A stretch of 64,000 bases of DNA, from positions 620,001 to 684,000 of the forward strand of contig NZ_CH672413.1 in the NCBI RefSeq assembly GCF_000152705.1. The letters are read 5' to 3'. The DNA comes from Janibacter sp. HTCC2649. GTDB lineage: Bacteria; Actinomycetota; Actinomycetes; Actinomycetales; Dermatophilaceae. The number at the start of each line of letters is the position of its first letter. Position 1 is the stretch's first letter. The position numbers and the translations under genes are program-made. The notes beneath the pieces are model-generated. The model saw nothing but the letters and a program-made list of their open reading frames with translations, ran no database searches and was not told the DNA's origin. Positions 26,120 through 34,439 of the stretch are shown piece by piece.

Positions 26120-26929
26120 TCAGCGGGGGCGCAGGGCCCAGGCCGCAACGGCACCTGCCGCGGCCACGTTGAGTGAGTCCACTCCCCCGGCCATTGGGAT
26201 CTTCACGACGACGTCGGCGCCCTCTACGGTGCGCCGGCTGAGCCCGTCGCCCTCGGTCCCCAGGACCAGCGCCAGTCGCTCCGGTGGGTTCGCAGCGAGC
26301 TCGTCAAGGCCCACCGCATCGTCGGACAGTGCGAGGGCTGCGACGGTGAACCCGCTGTCCCGCAACAGGTTGATGCCCCGCGGCCACGGGTCGATGCGAG
26401 TCCACGGGACCTGGAAGACGGTGCCCATCGACACCCGGATGGCCCGTCGGTAGAGCGGGTCAGCGCAGCGCGGGGTGACAAGGACGGCGTCCATGCCGAG
26501 AGCCGCGGCGCTGCGGAAGACCGCGCCGACATTGGTGTGGTCGACGACGTCCTCGATCACGAGGACGCGACGCGCGTCGGCGACGACCTCCTCCACGGAC
26601 TTGAGCTCGGGGCGCTGCATTGATGCCAAGGTGCCTCGGTGGAGGTGGAATCCGGTGAAGCCTTCGATGACGTCGTGGTCGGCGACGAAGACGGGTATGC
26701 CGTCCTGCTCGGCTTGCGCCACCAGGTCACCGAGGTCGGTGAGCCAGCGCTCTGCCATGAGGTACGACCGCGGTCGGTGTCCTGCCGCCAGCGCGCGCCG
26801 GATGACCTTCTCGGACTCGGCGATGTAGAGGCCGCGTTCGGGTTCGGTGCGCCGACGGAGGGCCACGTCGGTGAGCGAGACGTAGTCGGCGACGCGTTCG
26901 TCGGTGGGGTCAGTGATCCGAATGGGCAC
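26120..26929 (-). CDS. TrmH/SpoU-family RNA 2'-O-methyltransferase
   Basis: 269 aa. SPOUT enzyme with an N-terminal RNA-binding extension (RGLYIAESEKVIRRALAAGH) and a knotted C-terminal domain: motif 1 EDVVDHTNVGAVFRSA, motif 2 LVLGTEGDGLS, motif 3 IPMAGGVDSLNVAAAGAVAA. Methylates a ribose in tRNA or rRNA; the target is not predictable from sequence. GTG 26929 lies 6 nt after TAACCT. Confidence 0.92.
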   Translation of the reverse strand: MPIRITDPTDERVADYVSLTDVALRRRTEPERGLYIAESEKVIRRALAAGHRPRSYLMAERWLTDLGDLVAQAEQDGIPVFVADHDVIEGFTGFHLHRGTLASMQRPELKSVEEVVADARRVLVIEDVVDHTNVGAVFRSAAALGMDAVLVTPRCADPLYRRAIRVSMGTVFQVPWTRIDPWPRGINLLRDSGFTVAALALSDDAVGLDELAANPPERLALVLGTEGDGLSRRTVEGADVVVKIPMAGGVDSLNVAAAGAVAAWALRPR

Positions 26930-26941
26930 GAGGTGAGGTTA
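26930..26941 (-). promoter_or_regulatory. -10 box and leaderless start of the SpoU methyltransferase
   Basis: TAACCT (26941 down to 26936), 6 nt before GTG 26929. Confidence 0.5.
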
Positions 26942-26988
26942 GGAGGTGCGGGCCCAGAACACGAATGCATCACCAGGGCGGGGTGGGA

Positions 26989-27777
26989 TCAGGAGAACCA
27001 GAGCATCCGCACGATCGCGACCACACCGATGACGATGATGACTGCTCGCAGGACCTGCGGCGGGAGACGGCGACCCACTCGGGCGCCGAGGACACCACCG
27101 AGCAGGGATCCTGCAGCGATCAGTCCGGCCACACCCCAGTGCACCTCTTGGGGCGCCACGAGGATGAAGGTCAGGGCAGCAACGGAGTTGACGATGGTGG
27201 CCAGGACGTTCTTGATGCCGTTGAGACTCTGCAGGGACTCGCTCGTGAGGGTCGTGAGGACGCCCATGAGGATGACGCCCTGCGCTGCTCCGAAGTAGCC
27301 GCCGTAGATCGCACCGGCGAACACGCAGAACATGAGCAGGGCCGAGCGCCGCCGCGAGTGTTCACCCAGGGCCGGCGGAGCCGCCGAGCCGCGCCGGGCC
27401 GTGGTCCACGCCGTCAGCCGAGGGCCGAAGGCGACGAGGAGGACACCCAGCCCGATGAGGACGGGCACGATGGCCCTGAACGCCGCAGGATCGAGGACGA
27501 GGAGCAGGACGGCTCCGGTGATCCCCCCGATGAGCGACATCGGGGCCCACCGCAGCAGGGTGCCCTTCGCGCCCCGGAGCTCGTGCCGGTAGCCCCACGA
27601 TCCTGTGAGGCCACCGGCCACGAGCCCGATGGTGTTGGACACGTTCGCCATCACCGGGGCGTACCCGAAGAAGAGCAGCGTCGGGAACGTCACCAGCGTC
27701 CCGGAACCGACGACCGTGTTGATGGTGCCGGCGACGACGCCGGCCGTAAAGATGAGCGCTGCCTCGGCGGCGCCCAC
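26989..27777 (-). CDS. TauE/SafE-family anion exporter
   Basis: 262 aa, about eight helices in two inverted repeats. Repeat signatures are FTAGVVAGTINTVVGSGTLV near the N-terminus and GAIYGGYFGAAQGVILMGVL in the second half. Exports sulfite, sulfoacetate or related anions in characterised members; the substrate here is unknown. GTG 27777 begins 1 nt after the SPFH stop (TGAGGTG), so it is the third gene of nfeD-SPFH-tauE. Confidence 0.9.
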   Translation of the reverse strand: MGAAEAALIFTAGVVAGTINTVVGSGTLVTFPTLLFFGYAPVMANVSNTIGLVAGGLTGSWGYRHELRGAKGTLLRWAPMSLIGGITGAVLLLVLDPAAFRAIVPVLIGLGVLLVAFGPRLTAWTTARRGSAAPPALGEHSRRRSALLMFCVFAGAIYGGYFGAAQGVILMGVLTTLTSESLQSLNGIKNVLATIVNSVAALTFILVAPQEVHWGVAGLIAAGSLLGGVLGARVGRRLPPQVLRAVIIVIGVVAIVRMLWFS

Positions 27778-27778
27778 C

Positions 27779-28933
27779 TCAGCTCTCGCGCGGCGGGGTG
27801 GGGTCGACCGGCGGGGCTGCGGGCGGGGTGGGGTCGACCGGCGGGATCCGCGGGGGAACGGCGTCAGCGGGCGGCGTCAGCGGCGGCTGCTGCCGGGCCG
27901 GGGGCTTCGCGTGGTCCGAGGCCTCGCGGGAGGCCTCGCCCGCTTCGCCCCGGGCTTCGGCGAGGGCCTGGGCCGGGTCGGCCAGGACGGTGTCGTCGAA
28001 GACCGTCTTCAGCTCTTCGGACGGCTCCCACGGCTCGGCGTCGTCGTCGTTGAAGCTGCCGCCGCCTTCGCCACGACCGAGCATGCCGCCGATGCCCTTG
28101 AGGGCGTCGGTGAGTTCGCTCGGGATGATCCACATCTTGTTGGAGTCACCGCGGGCGATCTGCGGCAGCACCTGGAGGTACTGGTAGGCGAGCAGCTTCT
28201 GGGTCGGCTTGCCGCGGTGGATGGCGTCGAAGACCTGCTGGATGGCGCGGGCCTGACCCTGGGCCTCGAGGACCCGGGCCTGGGCCGAACCCTCGGCGCG
28301 CAGGATCTGGCTCTGCTTCTCACCTTCGGCGGTGAGGATGTTGGACTGCTTCGCGCCCTCGGCCGTGAGAATGATGGCGCGGCGCTCTCGCTCGGCCTTC
28401 ATCTGCTTCTCCATGGACTCCTGGATCGACATGGGCGGGTCGATCGCCTTGAGCTCGACTCGGTTGACGCGGATTCCCCACTTGCCGGTGGCCTCATCGA
28501 GGACACCACGCAGCTGCGCGTTGATCTGGTCACGGCTCGTCAGGGTCTGCTCGAGGTCGAGCGAACCGATGACGTTGCGGAGCGTGGTGACGGTGAGCTG
28601 CTCGATGCCCTGGATGAAGTTCGCGATCTCATAGACGGCGGACTTGGCATCGATGACGGAGTAGTAGATGACCGTGTCGATGTTGACGACGAGGTTGTCG
28701 CTCGTGATCACCGGCTGCGGCGGGAACGAGACGACCTGCTCACGCAGGTCGATGTTGGCGCGCACCTTGTCGACGAACGGGACAAGGAAATGTATGCCGC
28801 CCTCGAGGGTCGCGTGGTAGCGCCCGAGGCGCTCGATGATCAGGGCGGTCTGCTGCGGCACGATCCGCACCGTGCGGACGATGACGATGACTGCGAAGAG
28901 CAGCAGCAGGCCCAGGATGATGAGTTGAATCAT
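27779..28933 (-). CDS. SPFH/band-7 membrane scaffold protein (QmcA/stomatin-like)
   Basis: 384 aa. One N-terminal membrane helix (2-20), an SPFH domain (about 25-180) with IVPQQTALIIERLGRY, a coiled-coil rich in Ala/Glu (AEGAKQSNILTAEGEKQ, 190-250) and a C-terminal disordered Pro/Asp tail. SPFH proteins oligomerise into membrane rings with NfeD partners and protect or compartment the membrane. It is co-transcribed with nfeD (16 nt upstream) and tauE. The tail carries a tandem PPVDPTPP repeat. Confidence 0.93.
   Translation of the reverse strand: MIQLIILGLLLLFAVIVIVRTVRIVPQQTALIIERLGRYHATLEGGIHFLVPFVDKVRANIDLREQVVSFPPQPVITSDNLVVNIDTVIYYSVIDAKSAVYEIANFIQGIEQLTVTTLRNVIGSLDLEQTLTSRDQINAQLRGVLDEATGKWGIRVNRVELKAIDPPMSIQESMEKQMKAERERRAIILTAEGAKQSNILTAEGEKQSQILRAEGSAQARVLEAQGQARAIQQVFDAIHRGKPTQKLLAYQYLQVLPQIARGDSNKMWIIPSELTDALKGIGGMLGRGEGGGSFNDDDAEPWEPSEELKTVFDDTVLADPAQALAEARGEAGEASREASDHAKPPARQQPPLTPPADAVPPRIPPVDPTPPAAPPVDPTPPRES
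27792..27845. repeat. Two 24-bp perfect direct repeats in the SPFH 3' end
   Basis: Identical 24-bp copies at 27792-27815 and 27822-27845, period 30 bp, encoding a repeated Pro/Asp/Thr decapeptide in the disordered tail of the SPFH protein. Copy number is likely to vary between strains. Confidence 0.8.
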
Positions 28934-28949
28934 GAGTTCCCCTTAACGA

Positions 28950-29402
28950 TCAGTGGCGGTCGGCGGCGACGATGGCCGTCGCTCCGTGAATGGCGATGAC
29001 ACGGGCGTCGTCACCGGGGCGCAAGGGCTCAGAACCCTCGGCGACCCGGGCCGACCACGTCTCCCCTGCGAGCTTGATGCGCCCGTCGGTGTCGGTGACG
29101 GTCTGGATGACTCGGGCCTCACGACCCACGAGGCCGGAGGCCCCGATGGTGTTGTCGTGCTCCCCCTCGGTGAACTTGCGCTTGACGATCGGACGCACCA
29201 CGAAGAGCAGCAGCGCGGCGACGAGCACCGCGACGATGACCTGGACCGCGATGTTTCCGCCGAGTCCTGCAGCGAGTCCACCGGCGAGCGCGCCGCCGGC
29301 AAGCATGACAAAGACGAAGTCGACCGTGGCCGCCTCGATCGCGGCCAGGATCAGCGCCACCCCCACCCAGGCAACCCACGGATAATCAGTGAGCCAGTCC
29401 AT
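28950..29402 (-). CDS. NfeD-family membrane protein
   Basis: 150 aa. Three membrane helices (about 10-75) are followed by an OB-fold (about 85-148: GLVGREARVIQ, GRIKLAGETWSARV). NfeD proteins partner SPFH proteins, and here it precedes the SPFH gene by 16 nt. This is the short NfeD1b class without the ClpP-like protease domain. The start has a good AAGGGGAG site. Confidence 0.92.
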   Translation of the reverse strand: MDWLTDYPWVAWVGVALILAAIEAATVDFVFVMLAGGALAGGLAAGLGGNIAVQVIVAVLVAALLLFVVRPIVKRKFTEGEHDNTIGASGLVGREARVIQTVTDTDGRIKLAGETWSARVAEGSEPLRPGDDARVIAIHGATAIVAADRH

Positions 29403-29529
29403 GACACTCCCCTTTCGTGCCGTCGTCTTCGACGGCCTCTGTCAGGTCAACGAACCCATGAAGCACAACGATCCCATGGAGCACATCTCAACCACGGCAA
29501 GTGGTCGGAAACAATGAGGTGCCCACCGC
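29403..29529. other. Intergenic region upstream of nfeD with 18-bp tandem repeats
   Basis: No gene seen. Two adjacent 18-bp units (29449-29466 and 29467-29484) match at 16 of 18 positions (AACGAWCCCATGRAGCAC). They lie about 50-80 bp upstream of nfeD, where an activator or repressor could bind. Confidence 0.45.
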
Positions 29530-30312
29530 TCAGCGGGACCACGCGGCATACCGGGAACCGCGCTTCTCCAGCTGGAGGTCGAGCCCGAACGTGGCACTGA
29601 GGTTCTCGGCGGTGAGGGTGATCTCGATGGGTCCCTGCGCGACGACGCGGCCGTCGCGGAGCAGGAGGACGTCGGTGAAGTTCGGCGGGATCTCCTCGAC
29701 GTGGTGCGTGACGAGGATGAGGGCCGGTGCCGTGACGTCGCCGGCGATGACGCCCAGGCGAGCGACGAGGTCTTCGCGACCGCCGAGGTCGAGACCCGCA
29801 GCGGGCTCGTCGAGCAGCATGAGCTCGGGGTCGGTCATGAGTGCCCGGGCGATCTGCACGCGCTTGCGCTCCCCCTCGGACAGCGTGCCGTAGGTGCGGT
29901 CGGCCAGATGCGCGGCACCGAGGGCGGCGAGCAGCTCACCGGCTCGGGCGTGGTCGAGCCGGTCATAGGTCTCGCGCCAGCGGCCGACGACACCGTAGGA
30001 CGCGGTGACCACGACATCGCCCACCCGCTCGTCTCCCGGGATGCGTTCGGCAAGTGATGCGGACGCCAACCCGATGCGCGGACGCAGCTCGAAGACGTCG
30101 ACCGCGCCAAGGACCTCTCCGAGGATCCCCGCGACCCCACGGGTGGGGTGCATCCGGCCCGAGGCCAGCTGCAGGAGCGTCGTCTTGCCCGCTCCGTTGG
30201 GTCCGAGGACGACCCAGCGCTGGCCCTCCTCGACCTCCCAGTCGATCTCGTCGAGCAGTGTCGCGCCCCCGCGGACGACAGTCACACCGGCCATCGCCAG
30301 CACATCACTCAT
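29530..30312 (-). CDS. ABC transporter ATP-binding protein
   Basis: 260 aa. Walker A is VLGPNGAGKTT (about 34-44), the signature LSEGERKRVQ is unusual for having LSEGE, Walker B is LMLLDEPAAGLD and the switch His is in LILVTHHVEE. No permease gene is adjacent, so it may be a soluble ABC protein or use a distant partner. Family resembles the ModF-like/YheS-type ATPases of actinobacteria. ATG 30312 lies 7 nt after TAGGGT. Confidence 0.88.
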   Translation of the reverse strand: MSDVLAMAGVTVVRGGATLLDEIDWEVEEGQRWVVLGPNGAGKTTLLQLASGRMHPTRGVAGILGEVLGAVDVFELRPRIGLASASLAERIPGDERVGDVVVTASYGVVGRWRETYDRLDHARAGELLAALGAAHLADRTYGTLSEGERKRVQIARALMTDPELMLLDEPAAGLDLGGREDLVARLGVIAGDVTAPALILVTHHVEEIPPNFTDVLLLRDGRVVAQGPIEITLTAENLSATFGLDLQLEKRGSRYAAWSR

Positions 30313-30325
30313 GACGGGAACCCTA
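30313..30325 (-). promoter_or_regulatory. -10 box and leaderless start of the ABC ATPase
   Basis: TAGGGT (30325 down to 30320), 7 nt before ATG 30312. It is divergent from a second leaderless gene 42 bp away. Confidence 0.5.
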
Positions 30326-30342
30326 GTTGAACGGTGCGTGCC

Positions 30343-30354
30343 TACGATGACGGC
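30343..30354 (+). promoter_or_regulatory. -10 box and leaderless start of the hypothetical gene at 30355
   Basis: TACGAT (30343-30348), 6 nt before ATG 30355. Confidence 0.5.
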
Positions 30355-31119
30355 ATGCCCGAGCTGCCCGCATCTGTTCGGATCGCGCTGTGGGTCACGT
30401 CCGCGTGGACCACGGGCGAGTCCCTCGAGAGCGCCATCGAGTCGGCCCTGCCCGACATCGACGCCGTCGGATCGGGGATCCACACTCTCGACCTGTGGCA
30501 CGACCTGGGCGAACGCACCGTTCTCGTGGCCCTGCCCACGAGCGGTGACACCACCAGCCTTCCGAGGTGCCAAGCCGAGGCGCGCGAAGCCGCTGTCGAG
30601 GCCGAGGAGTGCCTCATTGCTCCCGGGCTCGGCGCACTTCTCGTCCCGACCCTGTCGACGTTCGGCGCGCCGGGGGCGACCGGACCCGACACGGGCACGC
30701 GACTGGACTGGACGGCATACGACTGCGATCCCGTCCCCACCCACCGGGTCGAGGCACTCGACCCGCGCGAGTCCATCCGGATGCTCACGACGACAGTCCT
30801 CGAGATGACCGATCAGCTCGACGCGCTCGGAGGCCAGCCCTTTGACGCCGTCTCAGCCCGAGAGGCGATGCCGCGCCCGGGTGCCTGGGCCCTGCCCGAT
30901 GAACTCCCGGGTCAGGCGCTGCGCGCCATCACCTTCGCGGCAGCGATCAGCACGGCGGCTGCCGCCGGACTCGACGGACCTCAGGACGGGCCGGATGGGT
31001 GGACCCAGCAGCGGCGACTCGACCTGCTGCGAGACCTTCGGCGCGTGGCCGAACGAGCTCTCGTGGATGCGGCGAACGCTGGCGTCGCCGCTGTCGCTCA
31101 CCCCAGGACGTCGCGATAG
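30355..31119 (+). CDS. Conserved hypothetical protein, soluble
   Basis: 254 aa with no motif that I recognise. Alternating strands at the N-terminus (SVRIALWVTSAW, RTVLVALPT), an acidic middle and a helical C-terminus (RRLDLLRDLRRVAERALVDAAN). No signal peptide or membrane helix. Codon usage matches the neighbours. It diverges from an ABC ATPase and its last 22 bp overlap the convergent glgA gene, a compact arrangement that argues for a real, long-resident gene. Confidence 0.7.
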   Translation: MPELPASVRIALWVTSAWTTGESLESAIESALPDIDAVGSGIHTLDLWHDLGERTVLVALPTSGDTTSLPRCQAEAREAAVEAEECLIAPGLGALLVPTLSTFGAPGATGPDTGTRLDWTAYDCDPVPTHRVEALDPRESIRMLTTTVLEMTDQLDALGGQPFDAVSAREAMPRPGAWALPDELPGQALRAITFAAAISTAAAAGLDGPQDGPDGWTQQRRLDLLRDLRRVAERALVDAANAGVAAVAHPRTSR

Positions 31120-32288
31120 ACCGCGAGGGTCTCATCACCAATTCGCGCCCAGGAGAACGACTCCACGGCCCGAGCGCGCCCTGCCTTCCCGAACCGAGCT
31201 GCTCGCTCGGGGTCTGACACGGCGGCGTTGAGGGCGCTGGCGAGGTCAGCGACGAACCTGTCGGGGTCAACCGGGGTGCCGGAGCCGTCCTGCACCTGGT
31301 CGATGGGGACGAGCCAGCCGGTCTCACCGTCGACGACGACCTCGGGGATGCCCCCGGTCGCCGTGGCGACGACGGGGAGGTCGCACGCCATGGCCTCGAG
31401 GTTGACGATGCCGAGAGGTTCATAGACCGATGGGCAGACGAACACCGTCGCGGCAGAGAGCAGTGCGATGACTTCGGCCCGCGGCAGCATCTCGGGCACC
31501 CACACCACGCCGTCGCGGGTCGTGCGAAGGTCATCGATCAGCTGCTCGACCTCTGCCTTGATCTCGGGGGTGTCCGGCGCGCCCGCGAGGAGCACGATCT
31601 GCACCTCGGGCGGCAGCTCGGCAACAGCCCTCAGCAGATAGGGCAGGCCCTTCTGGCGGGTGATCCGTCCGACGAAGATGACGCTCGGACGATCGGGGTC
31701 CACGCCGTGCCGACGGACCGTGTCGGGGTCCTCCGCGCGCTTCCACAGCTCACTGTCGATCCCGTTGTGCACGACCTTGACCTTGGCCGGGTCGATGGAG
31801 GGATAGCTGCGCAGGACGTCCTTGCGCATCCCGTGGCTCACCGCGATCACCGCAGCAGCGCCTTCGTATGCCGTTCGCTCGATCCACGAGGACAGGCGGT
31901 AACCGCCACCCAGCTGCTCGGCCTTCCACGGACGCATCGGCTCGAGGCTGTGGGCGCTGACGACATGCGGCACACCCTCGAGGAGCGAGGCCGTGTGCCC
32001 GGCGAAGTTGGCGTACCAGGTGTGGGAGTGCACGAGATCGGTCCCACCGCACTCGGCCGCGATGGCGAGGTCCACGCCCATCGTCACGAGCGCAGGGTTC
32101 GCTCCCGCAAGAGCCGGCAGGTCGGCATACCCCGTCGTCCCCTCCTCGTCACGAGGAGGGCCGAAGGCCCGGACCCGAACATCGATGTCACCGCGTTCTC
32201 GCAGGGCCCGGGTCAGCTCGGCAACGTGCACCCCCGCCCCGCCGTAGATAGTCGGGGGGTACTCCTTGCTGAGGATGTCGACGCGCAC
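31098..32288 (-). CDS. glgA: Glycogen synthase (GT4, GlgA/GlgM type)
   Basis: 396 aa. GT-B glycosyltransferase family 4: N-terminal SKEYPPTIYGGAGVHV (donor loop), acceptor-side HSHTWYANFAG, and the E-x7-E motif in YEPLGIVNLEAMACD. This actinobacterial family, divergent from glgC as in mycobacteria (Rv1212c/Rv1213), makes alpha-glucan precursors; some members form maltose-1-phosphate from ADP-glucose (GlgM) rather than extend glycogen. The sequence alone does not decide between the two. GTG 32288 is 6 nt after TAGGGT. Confidence 0.93.
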   Translation of the reverse strand: MRVDILSKEYPPTIYGGAGVHVAELTRALRERGDIDVRVRAFGPPRDEEGTTGYADLPALAGANPALVTMGVDLAIAAECGGTDLVHSHTWYANFAGHTASLLEGVPHVVSAHSLEPMRPWKAEQLGGGYRLSSWIERTAYEGAAAVIAVSHGMRKDVLRSYPSIDPAKVKVVHNGIDSELWKRAEDPDTVRRHGVDPDRPSVIFVGRITRQKGLPYLLRAVAELPPEVQIVLLAGAPDTPEIKAEVEQLIDDLRTTRDGVVWVPEMLPRAEVIALLSAATVFVCPSVYEPLGIVNLEAMACDLPVVATATGGIPEVVVDGETGWLVPIDQVQDGSGTPVDPDRFVADLASALNAAVSDPERAARFGKAGRARAVESFSWARIGDETLAVYRDVLG

Positions 32289-32300
32289 GTGACGACCCTA
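32289..32300 (-). promoter_or_regulatory. -10 box and leaderless start of glgA
   Basis: TAGGGT (32300 down to 32295), 6 nt before GTG 32288. Confidence 0.55.
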
Positions 32301-32337
32301 GCGCCGACGAACCGTTGTTGAGACGCCGATCACATCC

Positions 32338-32364
32338 GTGGACGAGGTCCACTAGGTTGGCGTC
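32338..32364 (+). promoter_or_regulatory. glgC promoter with palindrome against the -10 box
   Basis: GTGGAC (32338-32343) and GTCCAC (32347-32352) form a perfect 15-bp inverted repeat ending at the base before TAGGTT (32353-32358), itself 6 nt from ATG 32365. A repressor bound here would block RNA polymerase; possible shared operator with divergent glgA. Confidence 0.5.
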
Positions 32365-33618
32365 ATGGCATACCGCAGCGGTGGACCCAAGGTTCTCGTC
32401 ATCGTCCTTGCAGGTGGAGAGGGCAAGCGACTCATGCCTCTCACCGCCGACAGGGCCAAGCCAGCAGTGCCGTTCGGCGGCATCTATCGGCTCATCGACT
32501 TCGCCCTGAGCAATGTCGTGAACTCCGGCTATCTCAAGATCGTCGTGCTGACGCAGTACAAGTCGCACAGCCTCGACCGGCACGTCACCAAGACGTGGCG
32601 CATGTCGACGATGCTGGGCAACTACGTCGCCCCGATCCCGGCCCAGCAGCGCGTGGACAAGTCCTGGTACCAGGGCAGCGCGGACGCGATCTTCCAGAGC
32701 ATGAACACGATCACCGACGAGAAGCCCGACATCGTCGTCGTCGTGGGCGCCGACCACGTCTACCGCATGGACTTCTCGCAGATGGTCGACCAGCACATCG
32801 AGTCCGGCGCGGGAGTCACCGTGGCCGCGATCCGCCAGCCGATCGGGATGTCCGACCAGTTCGGCGTCATCGAGGTCGAGGCCGACGACCACACGCGCAT
32901 CAAGGCCTTCCGCGAGAAGCCCACGGACCCCGATGGCCTGCCCGACTCCCCCGACGAGATCCTCGCGTCGATGGGCAACTACGTGTTCGACGCGGACGTG
33001 CTCCAGGACGCCGTCACCCGCGACTCCGAGGATCCCGACAGCACCCACGACATGGGTGGCGACATCGTGCCGGCGCTCGTCAAGCAGGGCGCCGCCTACA
33101 CCTATGACTTCAAGAAGAACGTCATCCCGGGTGGGACGGACCGTGACAAGGGCTACTGGCGCGACGTCGGGACGCTCGACTCCTACTTCGACGCCCACAT
33201 GGACCTCATCTCGATCCACCCGATCTTCAACCTCTACAACTTCGACTGGCCGTTGTTCACGAGCTATGGCCCCTACCCGCCGGCGAAGTTCGTCCACGGG
33301 GCGTCCGGCCGGTTCGGCGAGGCCCTGAACTCGATGGTCTCCCCCGGCGTCATCATCAGTGGCGCCCGGGTCTCGTCCTCGATCGTCTCCCCCGACGTCC
33401 GCGTCCACAGTTATTCGGAGGTCGACGACTCCGTGCTCCTGGACGGCGTCGACGTCGGTCGCAACTGCCGGGTGCGTCGGGCCATCATCGACAAGAACGT
33501 CCACCTCCCCGAGAACACCTCGATCGGCTTCGACGCGGAGCACGACCGGGCGCGTGGTTTCACCGTCACCGAGTCCGGCATCACCATCGTCGGCAAGGGA
33601 ACGGTGCTCGAGTCGTGA
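32365..33618 (+). CDS. glgC: Glucose-1-phosphate adenylyltransferase
   Basis: 417 aa. Makes ADP-glucose from ATP and glucose-1-phosphate, committing carbon to glycogen. N-terminal nucleotidyl motif [23 protein letters not shown] (about 13-35), catalytic-site segment [12 protein letters not shown], substrate motif FREKPTDPD, and a left-handed beta-helix C-terminus ([20 protein letters not shown]). Full length. The start is leaderless in appearance. Its stop overlaps the next gene (GTGA), which ties an F420-type oxidoreductase to glgC transcription. Confidence 0.97.
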   Translation: MAYRSGGPKVLVIVLAGGEGKRLMPLTADRAKPAVPFGGIYRLIDFALSNVVNSGYLKIVVLTQYKSHSLDRHVTKTWRMSTMLGNYVAPIPAQQRVDKSWYQGSADAIFQSMNTITDEKPDIVVVVGADHVYRMDFSQMVDQHIESGAGVTVAAIRQPIGMSDQFGVIEVEADDHTRIKAFREKPTDPDGLPDSPDEILASMGNYVFDADVLQDAVTRDSEDPDSTHDMGGDIVPALVKQGAAYTYDFKKNVIPGGTDRDKGYWRDVGTLDSYFDAHMDLISIHPIFNLYNFDWPLFTSYGPYPPAKFVHGASGRFGEALNSMVSPGVIISGARVSSSIVSPDVRVHSYSEVDDSVLLDGVDVGRNCRVRRAIIDKNVHLPENTSIGFDAEHDRARGFTVTESGITIVGKGTVLES

Positions 33619-34430
33619 GCGCAGCGCGCATCGGCGTACAGATCCAGCCGCAGCACGCGGCATACGCCGACATCCGGCGCACGTGCGCGACGTTGGAAGA
33701 AATGGGCGTTGACGTCCTCTTCAACTGGGATCACTTCTATCCCTTGAACGGTGACCCCGACGGGGCCCACTTCGAGTGCTGGTCGATGCTCGCCGCCTGG
33801 GCCGAGGCGACCGAGCGCGTCGAGATCGGCGCCCTCGTCACGTGCAACTCCTATCGCAACCCGCAGCTGCTCGCCGACATGGCTCGCACCGTCGACCACA
33901 TCTCGGCGCGAGGCGGCGAGGGCCGGCTCATTCTCGGCATCGGGTCAGGGTGGTTCGAGCGCGACTACGACGAGTACGGCTACGAATTCGGTTCTGCCGG
34001 TGGACGATTGAACGCCCTCGACCGAGACCTGCCGCTCATCAAGGAGCGCTGGGGCAAGCTCAACCCCGCACCCACGCGTCAGATTCCGGTGCTCGTCGGT
34101 GGCGGCGGAGAACGCAAGACATTGCGCATCGTCGCTGAGCAGGCCGACATCTGGCACGGCTTCGGCGACCCCGAGACGATCGGCCACAAGCACGCCGTCC
34201 TCGACGAGTGGTGCGCCCGCGTGGGTCGCGACCCGTCCTCGATCACCCGCTCCGCCGGAGTCAGCCCGACGCCGGGCCGGCTTCCCGAGGACGTCAAGGA
34301 CTACGCCGCAGGCGCGCAGGCCCTGTATGCCGTGGGCACCCGTTTGTTCACCACCGGACTGAACGGTCCGGACCACGACCTCGGTCCGGTCCGTGATCTG
34401 CTCGCGTGGCGTGATGCGGTGAACTCCTAG
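33615..34430 (+). CDS. LLM-class (F420-dependent type) oxidoreductase
   Basis: 271 aa. Luciferase-like barrel. [15 protein letters not shown] at the N-terminus, [13 protein letters not shown], and [24 protein letters not shown] are typical of the short actinobacterial F420 family (TIGR03560-like). The substrate is unknown. GTG 33615 overlaps the glgC stop by 4 bp. Its TAG stop at 34428-34430 is also the first half of the serB -10 box. Confidence 0.9.
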   Translation: MSAARIGVQIQPQHAAYADIRRTCATLEEMGVDVLFNWDHFYPLNGDPDGAHFECWSMLAAWAEATERVEIGALVTCNSYRNPQLLADMARTVDHISARGGEGRLILGIGSGWFERDYDEYGYEFGSAGGRLNALDRDLPLIKERWGKLNPAPTRQIPVLVGGGGERKTLRIVAEQADIWHGFGDPETIGHKHAVLDEWCARVGRDPSSITRSAGVSPTPGRLPEDVKDYAAGAQALYAVGTRLFTTGLNGPDHDLGPVRDLLAWRDAVNS

Positions 34431-34439
34431 CCTGTGCCA
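34428..34439 (+). promoter_or_regulatory. -10 box of serB, overlapping the LLM stop codon
   Basis: TAGCCT (34428-34433), 6 nt before GTG 34440. TAG is the stop of the preceding gene. Confidence 0.55.
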
